64,000 nucleotides of DNA from Alcaligenes sp. SDU_A2 (GTDB lineage: Bacteria; Pseudomonadota; Gammaproteobacteria; Burkholderiales; Burkholderiaceae_B): contig NZ_CP151273.1 of NCBI RefSeq assembly GCF_038237375.1, positions 3,162,001-3,226,000 of the forward strand. The letters are read 5' to 3'. This document shows positions 53,309-61,755 of this stretch, piece after piece; position 1 is the first letter of the stretch; each line of letters starts with the position of its first letter. Position numbers and translations under genes: made by a program. The notes below the pieces were generated by a model. It was not told the origin of the DNA. It saw only the letters and a program-made list of their open reading frames with translations, and ran no database searches.

Positions 53309-54259
53309 TTAATCCGTAAACAGCGAACTGACCGATTCGGCATTGGAAATGCGCAGAATCGTCTCGCCCAGCAACGCCGCACAGGACAACTGGCGGATTT
53401 TGCTGCATTCGCGGGCCTTGGCAGACAGCGGGATGGTGTCGGTTACGACCAGCTCGTTCAACTGGGAATTACTGATGCGCTCGACCGCCTCGCCCGACAG
53501 CACGGGGTGCGTGCAATAGGCGTATACCGCCTTGGCACCGCGCTCTTTCAGGGCTTCGGCAGCCTTGCACAGCGTGCCGGCGGTATCGACCATATCGTCC
53601 ATCAGGATGCAGGTGCGGCCATTGACATCGCCAATGATGTTCATGACTTCGGATACGTTGGCCCGCGGACGGCGCTTGTCGATAATAGCCAGATCCACCT
53701 CCAGCTGTTTAGCCAGTGCGCGGGCCCGCACTACGCCGCCGATGTCGGGCGACACGACCACCATATCCTGGTAGTTGCAACGCCAGATATCGCCCAGCAA
53801 AATGGGAGAAGCGTAAATATTGTCGACAGGAATATCGAAAAAGCCCTGGATCTGATCGGCGTGCAAGTCCATCATCATGACCCGGTCCACACCCACCACT
53901 TGCAGCATATTGGCGACAACCTTGGCGGAAATGGACACGCGGGCCGAGCGCGGACGGCGATCCTGACGGGCATAGCCAAAATAAGGAATGGCCGCCGTGA
54001 TGCGACCGGCCGAAGCGCGGCGCAGTGCATCGACCATGACCATGATTTCCATCAGGTTGTCGTTGGTGGGCGCGCAAGTAGGCTGGAGTACGAAAACATC
54101 GCGACCGCGCACGTTCTCGTTGATTTCGACCATTGCTTCCCCGTCGGAGAAGCGACCTACTGTCATCTTCCCTAGCGACATGTCAAGATGGTTGACGACG
54201 TCGACGGCAAGGCGAGGATTCGCCGTGCCGGTGAAGATCATGAATCGGTCTTGTGCCAT
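53309..54259 (-). CDS. prs: Ribose-phosphate pyrophosphokinase
   Basis: Makes PRPP from ribose 5-phosphate and ATP for nucleotide, histidine, tryptophan and NAD synthesis. 316 residues. The family motifs [29 protein letters not shown] and the PRPP loop [11 protein letters not shown] are intact. I chose the ATG at 54259, since the longer in-frame start is not conserved. Downstream of ispE and tRNA-Gln, the usual order. Confidence 0.97.
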   Translation of the reverse strand: MAQDRFMIFTGTANPRLAVDVVNHLDMSLGKMTVGRFSDGEAMVEINENVRGRDVFVLQPTCAPTNDNLMEIMVMVDALRRASAGRITAAIPYFGYARQDRRPRSARVSISAKVVANMLQVVGVDRVMMMDLHADQIQGFFDIPVDNIYASPILLGDIWRCNYQDMVVVSPDIGGVVRARALAKQLEVDLAIIDKRRPRANVSEVMNIIGDVNGRTCILMDDMVDTAGTLCKAAEALKERGAKAVYAYCTHPVLSGEAVERISNSQLNELVVTDTIPLSAKARECSKIRQLSCAALLGETILRISNAESVSSLFTD

Positions 54260-54367
54260 GATATGGAGATAGATTTCTGATGCAGGAAAAGCAAAGCTGT
54301 TGATCGATACCCCTGTAAGGCAACGACTCAACAGCTTTACATTATCGCAGGCTTTAAGCCTGAAAAG

Positions 54368-54444
54368 TGGCTGGGGAAGAAGGATTCGAACCTTCGCATG
54401 CTGGAATCAAAATCCAGTGCCTTAACCAGCTTGGCGATTCCCCA
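54368..54444 (-). tRNA. tRNA-Gln (anticodon TTG)
   Basis: 77 bases including an encoded 3-prime CCA. On the minus strand the acceptor TGGGGAA pairs with TTCCCCA, the anticodon stem CTGGA/TCCAG encloses TTTTGAT with anticodon TTG, and the T arm carries GTTCGAATC. Lies five bases after ispE and about 110 bases ahead of prs, the conserved location. A short CAGGC/GCCTG hairpin follows at 54349-54363. Confidence 0.97.
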
Positions 54445-54449
54445 AAAAC

Positions 54450-55394
54450 TCAATCTATCCAGTAGCGTAGTGGATGATTCTGAAGCCCTGAACAAACCCA
54501 TGTTTGTTTGACCAGTGAATCATCACTATTTGCTGCGCTACCAGCATGATGTTCTTTACTGCTGATTTGCAAAATTTTATTTTGGCAAATCGTGGCTTCA
54601 CGCTTGTTTTCAGTTTTCCTGCACTCAACAAACAAACATGAACCAGAGCCTGTCATTCTAGCGCTTATTCCTGAATCGTGCAAGTTATTTTTTAACTTGA
54701 GTAGATTCGGATATAAACCGAATGCGACTGCTTCAAGGTTGTTCTTGCCAAACAAAGAGACATTTCCCTCTGCCTGCCAAAAGCGTTCTTGCCAATCAGC
54801 AAAGAACGTCATTGTGATGGGTTCTTCGTCTCGTGTCAAGTCTTTCGACGTAAATATTTCCGCAGTCGAAATAAATTGCGGAGGGCGAATAATGACGTAG
54901 TCCCGTTCGGGCAGTGCGATCGCCTGCAACTGCTCGCCTACTCCCTGCGCGAATGCGGCTTGCCCGAACACAAAGACCGGCACATCGGCCCCCAAAGGCA
55001 AGGCAATATCCATCAAGGCCTGTCGGCTCAAGCCCAACGACCACAAACGGTTCAGTGCGATCAGCGTGGTGGCCGCATCACTGGACCCTCCGCCCATGCC
55101 CGCACCCGACGGAATATTCTTGACGCAGGAAATATCCACGCCCTTGCGGGTGCCAGTCGCCTGTTGCAGCGCCCGTGCCGCGCGCACGACCAGATCCTGC
55201 TCGGGGTCCACATCGACCAATGTGCTGTAGGCACGGCAAATCCTGCCGTCATCGCGCGGGATAAAGCTCAGGTAATCGTTAAGATCTACAAAGCGAAAGG
55301 CCGTCTGCAGAAAATGATAGCCGTCGGCACGGCGGCCGACCACATGCAAGAACAGATTGATCTTGGCCGGAGCCGGTACATCGTATAGCGCCAT
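54450..55394 (-). CDS. ispE: 4-diphosphocytidyl-2-C-methyl-D-erythritol kinase, mosaic composition
   Basis: GHMP kinase of the MEP isoprenoid pathway; 314 residues. PAPAKINLFLHVVGRRADGYH, the ATP loop NIPSGAGMGGGSSDAAT and the late GSCLFVE and GLQNHPL elements are present, so it looks functional. The 3-prime half (54450 to about 54900, residues after about 165) has a G+C near 40 percent while the 5-prime half and the neighbours are near 60, with matching AT-rich codons. This points to a recombinational replacement of the second half. Lies between lolB (17 bases) and tRNA-Gln. Confidence 0.92.
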   Translation of the reverse strand: MALYDVPAPAKINLFLHVVGRRADGYHFLQTAFRFVDLNDYLSFIPRDDGRICRAYSTLVDVDPEQDLVVRAARALQQATGTRKGVDISCVKNIPSGAGMGGGSSDAATTLIALNRLWSLGLSRQALMDIALPLGADVPVFVFGQAAFAQGVGEQLQAIALPERDYVIIRPPQFISTAEIFTSKDLTRDEEPITMTFFADWQERFWQAEGNVSLFGKNNLEAVAFGLYPNLLKLKNNLHDSGISARMTGSGSCLFVECRKTENKREATICQNKILQISSKEHHAGSAANSDDSLVKQTWVCSGLQNHPLRYWID

Positions 55395-55411
55395 GACGCC
55401 CTGCCCGTTGT

Positions 55412-56008
55412 TTACTGGTCTACAACCAGACGCACGCTGATTGAGCGGCTGGCTTCGTGGCGGTTCAGTTGCAACAGGCGCGGCCCGCGCTCGTCGTAGC
55501 GCGACAAACCCACGCGCCAGCCTGCTTGCTCAAAACTGCTCAGGTGCTCTTGATCGTCACGCTTTTGCGCACGTACCGGTGCCGCGCCCGTGCGGCCATG
55601 CAGCCAATCGCGCAGACCGGCCACCGGCACGGGGCTACCCAGTACTTTTTCCACTAATTCGTCGGGGTGGCTGGCCGCTTCCTGACTGCCGTCCGTTCGT
55701 TCCAGCATGGCCCGACCCGGCACCACCCAGACACGGGCCAAGGTATTACCTAAAGGGTTGGTCAGGTCCAGCATCAAGCGCTGCCCATCGTCACGCCAGG
55801 CAAAACCGCCTTGCACGGCCTCCACCTGCCCGTTGTCGTGCGTTACGCTCAAAGCAAAACGGCCGGCCCGCGACAAGGCAGTATCGCGCTGGGCCTGCTC
55901 GGTCTGCGCGGGCGCATCGATTTTCTGGGGAGTAGCGCAAGCCGCCAGCAACCCCGTCAAGGCCAAAGCCCCCAGACCGGCCCAGCGGCGCAACAAAGAA
56001 CAAGACAT
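55412..56008 (-). CDS. lolB: Outer-membrane lipoprotein localisation protein LolB
   Basis: Outer-membrane lipoprotein that receives lipoproteins from LolA. 198 residues with a lipobox LLAAC near residue 24 and the LolB pattern RFALSVTHDNGQVEAVQGGFAW, then GNTLARVWV. The ATG at 56008 overlaps the stop of the TPR gene (TGATG), and a GTG one codon before is the alternative. Coupled to ispE in the conserved order. Confidence 0.9.
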   Translation of the reverse strand: MSCSLLRRWAGLGALALTGLLAACATPQKIDAPAQTEQAQRDTALSRAGRFALSVTHDNGQVEAVQGGFAWRDDGQRLMLDLTNPLGNTLARVWVVPGRAMLERTDGSQEAASHPDELVEKVLGSPVPVAGLRDWLHGRTGAAPVRAQKRDDQEHLSSFEQAGWRVGLSRYDERGPRLLQLNRHEASRSISVRLVVDQ

Positions 56009-57789
56009 CACGGCAAAACGACTCCGAGGCGTTTGATGGTTTCCAGAAGGGTACGGTTATGCTCATCTTTGGCCAGGCCGGCACGAAACACCAGCATGGC
56101 GTCATTGCGACGTCCTTTGGCCCAAAGCACCTCGCCCAGATGGGCGGCTACGTCTGCTTCCGGCAGTTTTTCGTAGGAACGCTGCAAATACTCCAGCGCC
56201 GCCTGCAAGTCGCCAATACGGAACAAGTACCAACCCACACTATCCAATATGTAAGGATTGTCCGGCTCCAGCTCCATGGCGCGCTCCAGCAGATCCTGGG
56301 CCTCTTCCAGGTTGCGATTCTGATCGGCGTAGGTATAGCCCAGCGCGTTGTAGGCATTGGCATTGTCGGGGCGCAGTTCGATCACGCGCCGCATCAGCGT
56401 CTCGAACTGCTCGGTCTTGGCGCGCTGCTCGTACAGCATGGCCAGGTTGTATTTGATCTCGGCACTGTCAGGCAATTCCCGATCGGCGCGCTCCAGGGTT
56501 TCCAGGGCCTGATCGGTGCGACCACTATCCTGATAAATGGAGGAGTAGGTCAAGGCCACCACCACCTGATCGTTGCGGTCGCGAGGGCGCGATGTATCCA
56601 GCGTGCGGCGGGCCAAGGGCAGATTACCCTGACGGGCCTGCAGCACCGCTTTATGGATCTGGGCCTGAAACCGCAACGCCGGCTCCTCGATCAGATCCAA
56701 TTGGCGAATGGCTTCGTTCAGATCATTCTGCGCTTCGGCAATCTGCACCAGCGACAGACGGGCCTCGGAAATACTGGCCAAGGCCGTGCTGGCATCGTCG
56801 CGCAAGGACTGGCGGCGTTGCTGCTGAACATTGATATATTCTTCGAGCAGGCGACGCGCCTGATCGTAGTGCTTGGCGCGAATATGGATTTCGGCCTGCG
56901 TATACAACAGGTCGAAGTCTTCGGGTGCGGCACGTTGCAAGGCAGTGACCAGCGCCAGCGCTTCATCGAACTGCTGTCGCTCGACCAACCTGTTAGCCAG
57001 CAATAGTTGCAGCTTGCGGCTGTCGGGGTTTTCGCGCACAAAGCGACGGGCCGCCTCCAGGGCAGCCGAGGGATTGATCTTGATGCCGTACTCCAGCACG
57101 CGCTGGGCTGCGGCTTCCGATTGCGGGTCCAGACGTAAGGCTTCGCGGGCTTCGCGCTCGGCGCGCACAGGGTCTTCGGCATTCCAGGCCGTATCGGCCA
57201 GGGCAAGGCGCGCCAGGGGCGTGGAACGCACGGGTTCCTTCAAGGCCTTGTCCAGCACCTCCAGCGCCAGTCGCCTATCAACCATTTTGCCCACGATGCT
57301 CATGGCCTGGACGATGGCCTGGTCTTTGTCTTGCGCCCGGGATATGCGCAGCCACAAGGCATCAGCCAAGCCTTCGGTTTGACCGCTAGAGGCTTCCAGC
57401 GCCAGAGCGGTGGCTTTGGCCTCGGGGTCGTTGGGGGCCAGCAGCACCCATTCCTTGGCGGCGCGCAAGGCGCGCGACAGATTGCGATCAGCCATGGAAT
57501 ACTGGAAAGCACTCTGGGCAAAACGGGGATCGCTGGTATCGCGCGCCAGGCCCAGGAAGGTCTGGCTGGCTACATCGTACTCGCCGCGCGATGCGGCCAC
57601 TTCGCCCACCAGCACCCGATAAAGAATATCGGATGTCAGGCCGACCAGCGGCAACTGCCCGCTACGCAGACGAATCGTATCGGCAGGCGGCTCCGCCTTG
57701 ATAATAGGAAGTGAATTCTGCGCTTGCGCCGAAACCGCTGCAAGCAACGACGTCAGGCCCAACAATAGTGTTAAGGTCAGAGCATTCAT
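56008..57789 (-). CDS. TPR-repeat protein with signal peptide
   Basis: Predicted 593-residue secreted or periplasmic protein with many tetratricopeptide repeats (for instance AYNALGYTYADQNRNLEEA and ILDSVGWYLFRIGDLQAAL near the C-terminus). A hydrophobic signal peptide (TLTLLLGLTSLLAAVSAQAQ) follows the ATG at 57789; the frame continues upstream but without a signal. This long TPR protein often sits ahead of lolB in betaproteobacteria. Role presumably in envelope assembly or protein interaction. Confidence 0.85.
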   Translation of the reverse strand: MNALTLTLLLGLTSLLAAVSAQAQNSLPIIKAEPPADTIRLRSGQLPLVGLTSDILYRVLVGEVAASRGEYDVASQTFLGLARDTSDPRFAQSAFQYSMADRNLSRALRAAKEWVLLAPNDPEAKATALALEASSGQTEGLADALWLRISRAQDKDQAIVQAMSIVGKMVDRRLALEVLDKALKEPVRSTPLARLALADTAWNAEDPVRAEREAREALRLDPQSEAAAQRVLEYGIKINPSAALEAARRFVRENPDSRKLQLLLANRLVERQQFDEALALVTALQRAAPEDFDLLYTQAEIHIRAKHYDQARRLLEEYINVQQQRRQSLRDDASTALASISEARLSLVQIAEAQNDLNEAIRQLDLIEEPALRFQAQIHKAVLQARQGNLPLARRTLDTSRPRDRNDQVVVALTYSSIYQDSGRTDQALETLERADRELPDSAEIKYNLAMLYEQRAKTEQFETLMRRVIELRPDNANAYNALGYTYADQNRNLEEAQDLLERAMELEPDNPYILDSVGWYLFRIGDLQAALEYLQRSYEKLPEADVAAHLGEVLWAKGRRNDAMLVFRAGLAKDEHNRTLLETIKRLGVVLP

Positions 57790-57875
57790 CCAGAAAAACC
57801 CGCGCCGTTGCACGCGTGAAAAGACGCTCGATGGCACAATAAAGGAATCAGATTTGTTGATGGTATCACCCCCCC

Positions 57876-58703
57876 ATGCCTGAACTGCCAGAAGTTGAAA
57901 CAACTCGTCGCGGAATTGCGACGGTCATCAACGGAAAAATAGTCCGACAATTCCTGATCCACGAGCCCCGCCTGCGCTGGCCTGTTCCCGGCCAGTTGCC
58001 GCTCTGGATACAAGGCCAGATCGTGCTGGGCTGCGAGCGCCGTGGGAAATACCTGTTGTTGCATTTCGAGCAAGGCACCCAAATCATCCACCTGGGCATG
58101 TCCGGGTCCTTGCGTCGCGTGGCCCTGGACGAGCCCCGCCGCAAGCACGACCATGCGGAATGGCTATTTGATGATGCACGCTTTCTGCTGCACGACCCAC
58201 GCCGCTTTGGTGCCATATTATGGCACGCCCCCAGCAGCGGCCCACTGGAAAACCATCCGCTGATTCGCACTTTAGGGATAGAGCCGTTCGATCCCTTGTT
58301 CACTCCTTTGTATCTGCATCGCCATCTGCAAGGACGGCGCATCGCCATCAAGCAGGCGTTGCTGGGCGGAAAAATCGTGGTGGGCGTGGGCAATATTTAT
58401 GCATCCGAATCTCTTTTTCTGGCCGGCATCCACCCCGAAATGCCAGCCGGTGACCTATCCCTGCATCGCTGCGAAAAGCTGCATGCCGCCATCCTGAGCA
58501 CCTTACAGGCTGCACTGGACTCGGGTGGCAGCACGCTGCGCGATTATGTAAACGCCAGCGGTGCCCCTGGTGCCTACTTCGATATCCATGCCAATGTCTA
58601 CGAACGCGCGGGCCGCCCTTGCCCGCGTTGCGGGCAGGCCATCAAGCGTATCGTCCAAGGCCAACGCGCAACATATTACTGTTCGCGCTGCCAACGCCGC
58701 TAA
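57876..58703 (+). CDS. mutM: Formamidopyrimidine-DNA glycosylase
   Basis: Base-excision repair enzyme removing 8-oxoguanine and formamidopyrimidines, with AP lyase activity. 275 residues. Catalytic Pro1-Glu2 after Met removal (MPELPEVETTRRGI), VGVGNIYASESLF for DNA binding and a C-terminal zinc finger (CPRCG...CSRCQ) are intact. Divergent from the TPR gene, 86 bases apart. Confidence 0.97.
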   Translation: MPELPEVETTRRGIATVINGKIVRQFLIHEPRLRWPVPGQLPLWIQGQIVLGCERRGKYLLLHFEQGTQIIHLGMSGSLRRVALDEPRRKHDHAEWLFDDARFLLHDPRRFGAILWHAPSSGPLENHPLIRTLGIEPFDPLFTPLYLHRHLQGRRIAIKQALLGGKIVVGVGNIYASESLFLAGIHPEMPAGDLSLHRCEKLHAAILSTLQAALDSGGSTLRDYVNASGAPGAYFDIHANVYERAGRPCPRCGQAIKRIVQGQRATYYCSRCQRR

Positions 58704-58831
58704 GCACGCGGCGCGCCATTGCCCCCTGCCCTCCCCATGTTATGCCGGCCGCCTCGCCAGGCATGGCTGTGCGCGTTTCAGTGAAACGCCGTCCTGTTTG
58801 CGGACACTCAGGTATTCACCTATATCGAATT

Positions 58832-58850
58832 GATTAGCCATAAACTAATC
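58832..58850. promoter_or_regulatory. Candidate operator of the aromatic catabolic operon
   Basis: A perfect palindrome GATTAG-N7-CTAATC, 36 bases before the first gene of the MBL-monooxygenase-hmgA operon. Its size suits a MarR- or IclR-type dimer. No regulator gene of this kind is seen in the window, so the cognate protein is unknown. Confidence 0.5.
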
Positions 58851-58886
58851 TATGGACATCCCCTTCTTTACTGTGGAGTCCGTTTC

Positions 58887-59843
58887 ATGAGCAAGTCCTT
58901 TGCCTCGCACAACGACCTGGAAGACAAAGTCGTTTCTTTCGAAAAACTGTCCGACAATGCCTACGCCTACACGGCCGAAGGCGACCCAAACACCGGCATC
59001 ATCATCGGCGACGAAGCCATCATGGTGATCGACACGCAGGCCACGCCGGTCATGGCAGAAGATGTTATCCGCCGCATACGCGAAGTCAGCGACAAGCCCA
59101 TCCGCTACATTCTGCTGTCCCACTACCACGCCGTGCGCGTGCTGGGCGCATCGGCCTATAACGCCCAGGAAATCCTGGCCAGCCGCGACACCTACGACTT
59201 GATCGTCGAACGCGGCGAGCAAGACAAAGCCAGCGAGATCGGCCGCTTCCCACGCCTGTTCCGCAATGTCGAGTCCATTCCGCCCGGCCTGACCTGGCCC
59301 ACCATGACCTTCCAGGGACACATGACGGTGGATCTGGGCAATCTGGAAGTACACCTGATGCAGGTGGGCCGCGGCCACACCAAAGGCGACACCATTGCCT
59401 GGCTGCCCGAACAGCGCATTCTGTTCGCCGGCGACCTGGTGGAGTATCAATCCACCCCCTATGCAGGCGACTGCTATTACCGCGAATGGCCACGCACGCT
59501 GGATCGTCTGGCCGAATTCAAGGCCGAGAAAATGGTGCCCGGTCGCGGCCCCGCCCTGAAAAATGCCACCGAAGTGCGTCAGGCCCTGGCCGGTACCCGT
59601 GCCTTCCTGACCGATCTGTATTCCTGCGTGTACCAAGGAGTCACGGCCGGCAAGGATCTCAAGACCATCTACCGCGAAACGTACGACTTCATGAAGCCAC
59701 GCTATGCCGATTGGGTCATCTTCGACCACTGCATGCCGTTTGATGTGGCGCGCGCCTACGACGAGGTAAACGGCTACGACGATCCCCAGATCTGGACCGC
59801 CGAGCGCGATCTGGAAATGTGGAAACAACTCGAAGGCCAATAA
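58887..59843 (+). CDS. MBL-fold hydrolase with altered metal site
   Basis: Predicted 318-residue metallo-beta-lactamase-fold protein. The usual HXHXDH motif reads His79-Tyr-His81-Ala-Val83-Arg84, so the second metal site's Asp and His are replaced; His164 (GRGHTKGD) and Asp183 (FAGDL) remain. That pattern would leave a single zinc site. The ATG at 58887 is chosen because a GTGGAG site precedes it; 19 in-frame codons exist upstream. First gene of the aromatic operon, probably acting on a product or lactone of the pathway; the reaction is unknown. Confidence 0.82.
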   Translation: MSKSFASHNDLEDKVVSFEKLSDNAYAYTAEGDPNTGIIIGDEAIMVIDTQATPVMAEDVIRRIREVSDKPIRYILLSHYHAVRVLGASAYNAQEILASRDTYDLIVERGEQDKASEIGRFPRLFRNVESIPPGLTWPTMTFQGHMTVDLGNLEVHLMQVGRGHTKGDTIAWLPEQRILFAGDLVEYQSTPYAGDCYYREWPRTLDRLAEFKAEKMVPGRGPALKNATEVRQALAGTRAFLTDLYSCVYQGVTAGKDLKTIYRETYDFMKPRYADWVIFDHCMPFDVARAYDEVNGYDDPQIWTAERDLEMWKQLEGQ

Positions 59844-59867
59844 GGCAGCGCACCAGGGAGAACGGAC

Positions 59868-61541
59868 ATGGGAGACATCAACTACCAAACCCTGGAACTG
59901 GCGCAGGCAGCGCGGCCCGACACACATACACGACACGAGATCGTAGTGGTCGGTGCCGGCCCGGTGGGACTGACTCTGGCGCTGGACCTGGCCGCCAAAG
60001 GCCGCCGCGTCCTGATCCTGGACGAAGACACCGGACTGTCAAAGGGTTCGCGCGCCATCTGCTTTGCCAAGCGCACGCTGGATATCTGGGACCGGCTGGG
60101 CGTGGGCCAGCGCATGATGGACAAAGGCGTATCCTGGAACGTGGGCAAGGTCTTTTTCCGCGACCAGGAAGTCTGGAGCTTTAATCTGCGCCCCGAGGAA
60201 GGTCACCAACGACCGGCTTTCATCAATCTGCAGCAATACTATTGCGAAGGCTATCTGTATGAAGCCGTGCGCGATCACCCCTTGATCGAGCTGCGCTCGG
60301 GCCACAAGGTGGCCAGTCTGCGCAATGCCCCCGACAGCGTGCAGCTGAATGTGCAAACCAGTCAGGGCGACTACACCCTGGAGGCCGGCTGGCTGCTGGC
60401 GTGCGATGGCTCCCGCTCCAGCATACGGCGCGAACTGGGGCAGGCCAGCAGCGGTCGTATCTTCAAGGACCGCTTCCTGATCGCCGATGTGCGCATGCAG
60501 GCCGATTTTCCGGCCGAACGCTGGTTCTGGTTCGACCCGCCCTTTCATCCGAATCAATCTGTACTGCTGCACAGTCAGCCGGACAATGTCTGGCGCATCG
60601 ACTTTCAACTGGGTTGGGATGCCGATCCGGTGGAAGCGGTCAAACCGGAAAACGTCCTGCCGCGCATCCGCGCGCTGCTGGGGGCCGACACGCCCTTCGA
60701 GCTGGAATGGGTCAGCATCTACACCTTTGCCTGCGAACGCATGGAGCACTTTCGCCACGGCCGCGTCCTGTTCGCCGGTGATTCGGCCCATCGGGTCTCG
60801 CCTTTTGGTGCCCGAGGTGCCAATAGCGGAGTACAAGATGCCGACAATCTGGCCTGGAAGCTGGATCTGGTGCTCCGGGCCAAGGCCCCGGAGAGCCTGC
60901 TGGACAGCTACGCACAAGAACGTGAGCCGGCCGCCGACGAGAACCTGCGTCACTCCAGCCGATCGACGGACTTCATTACCCCAAAAAGCGAGATCAGCCG
61001 ACTGTTCCGCGACGCCGTGCTGATTCTGGCACGCCGCCATGCCTTTGCTCGTAACCTGGTCAACAGCGGCCGCCTTTCTCTGCCCAGCGCCTATCTGGAC
61101 AGCACGCTGAATACGCCCGACCAGGACGCCTTCGCGCCCCATGCCCCCGCGCCAGGCACATGCGTAGCCGACGCCCCCATACAGAGACAAGGCCGCGATA
61201 CGTGGTGGCTGCCACAACTGGGGCCGGCGTTCACGCTGGTGGAGTTTGCCTGCGAGCCGCAAAGCACAGACCCAAAGCTGACCGAATTGGTCGAACAGGG
61301 CCTGCTGACCCGCTTGCGCATATGGCCGGCAGGAACCAGTCAGGAGCAAGCCGGCATCGATCCCGTGGACACACAGGATCTGCTGCGGCAGCGCTATGAC
61401 GCCACCCCCGGCAGCGCCTACCTGATCCGCCCCGACCAGCACCTGTGTGCCCGCTGGCGCACGCTGGACGGTAATGCCGTCCAGCAGGCCCTGCACCGTG
61501 CCTGCGGCCATCCCCTGGAGACTGCACAATGCCTGCACTAA
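59868..61541 (+). CDS. FAD-dependent aromatic monooxygenase (MhpA/PheA-like)
   Basis: Predicted 557-residue class A flavin monooxygenase. The FAD-binding GAGPVGLTLALDLAAKG is at residues 28-44; the DG motif (ACDGSRSSIR) and the second FAD motif GDSAHRVSPFGARGANSG are intact, followed by a thioredoxin-like C-terminal domain as in MhpA. In the homogentisate operon it probably hydroxylates a phenolic acid, for example making homogentisate or feeding it. The substrate cannot be read. It overlaps the DUF2783 gene by 13 bases. Confidence 0.88.
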   Translation: MGDINYQTLELAQAARPDTHTRHEIVVVGAGPVGLTLALDLAAKGRRVLILDEDTGLSKGSRAICFAKRTLDIWDRLGVGQRMMDKGVSWNVGKVFFRDQEVWSFNLRPEEGHQRPAFINLQQYYCEGYLYEAVRDHPLIELRSGHKVASLRNAPDSVQLNVQTSQGDYTLEAGWLLACDGSRSSIRRELGQASSGRIFKDRFLIADVRMQADFPAERWFWFDPPFHPNQSVLLHSQPDNVWRIDFQLGWDADPVEAVKPENVLPRIRALLGADTPFELEWVSIYTFACERMEHFRHGRVLFAGDSAHRVSPFGARGANSGVQDADNLAWKLDLVLRAKAPESLLDSYAQEREPAADENLRHSSRSTDFITPKSEISRLFRDAVLILARRHAFARNLVNSGRLSLPSAYLDSTLNTPDQDAFAPHAPAPGTCVADAPIQRQGRDTWWLPQLGPAFTLVEFACEPQSTDPKLTELVEQGLLTRLRIWPAGTSQEQAGIDPVDTQDLLRQRYDATPGSAYLIRPDQHLCARWRTLDGNAVQQALHRACGHPLETAQCLH

Positions 61542-61738
61542 ACACCACTCGCCCTATGGACAGAGCCGACGATTTTTATGAGCTGCTGATCAACGCCCAT
61601 CAGGGACTGAGCACCGCCCAAAGCCATGCGATGAATGCATCTCTAGTCCTATTGCTGTGCAATCATATTGATTCGCTGGAGATTGTCGCCCAAGCCCTGG
61701 AAGCAGCGCGACAAGCCAGCCAGGAACAAACCGCCTGA
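61529..61738 (+). CDS. DUF2783-family small protein
   Basis: A 69-residue protein of the family DUF2783, with a mostly helical pattern ([19 protein letters not shown], then [17 protein letters not shown]). These small proteins sit next to FAD monooxygenase and hmgA genes in betaproteobacteria; a role as subunit or activator of the monooxygenase is a guess. It starts inside the monooxygenase gene, so it is translationally coupled to it. An internal ATG nine codons in is an alternative start. Confidence 0.8.
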   Translation: MPALNTTRPMDRADDFYELLINAHQGLSTAQSHAMNASLVLLLCNHIDSLEIVAQALEAARQASQEQTA

Positions 61739-61755
61739 ACCACGGAGACTTTGCA

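Noticed and set aside
54368-54450. tRNA-Gln as integration site of a genomic island that brought low-G+C DNA into ispE
   Set aside because: No integrase and no duplicated tRNA 3-prime end are visible, and ispE remains intact with the conserved gene order, so gene conversion fits better.
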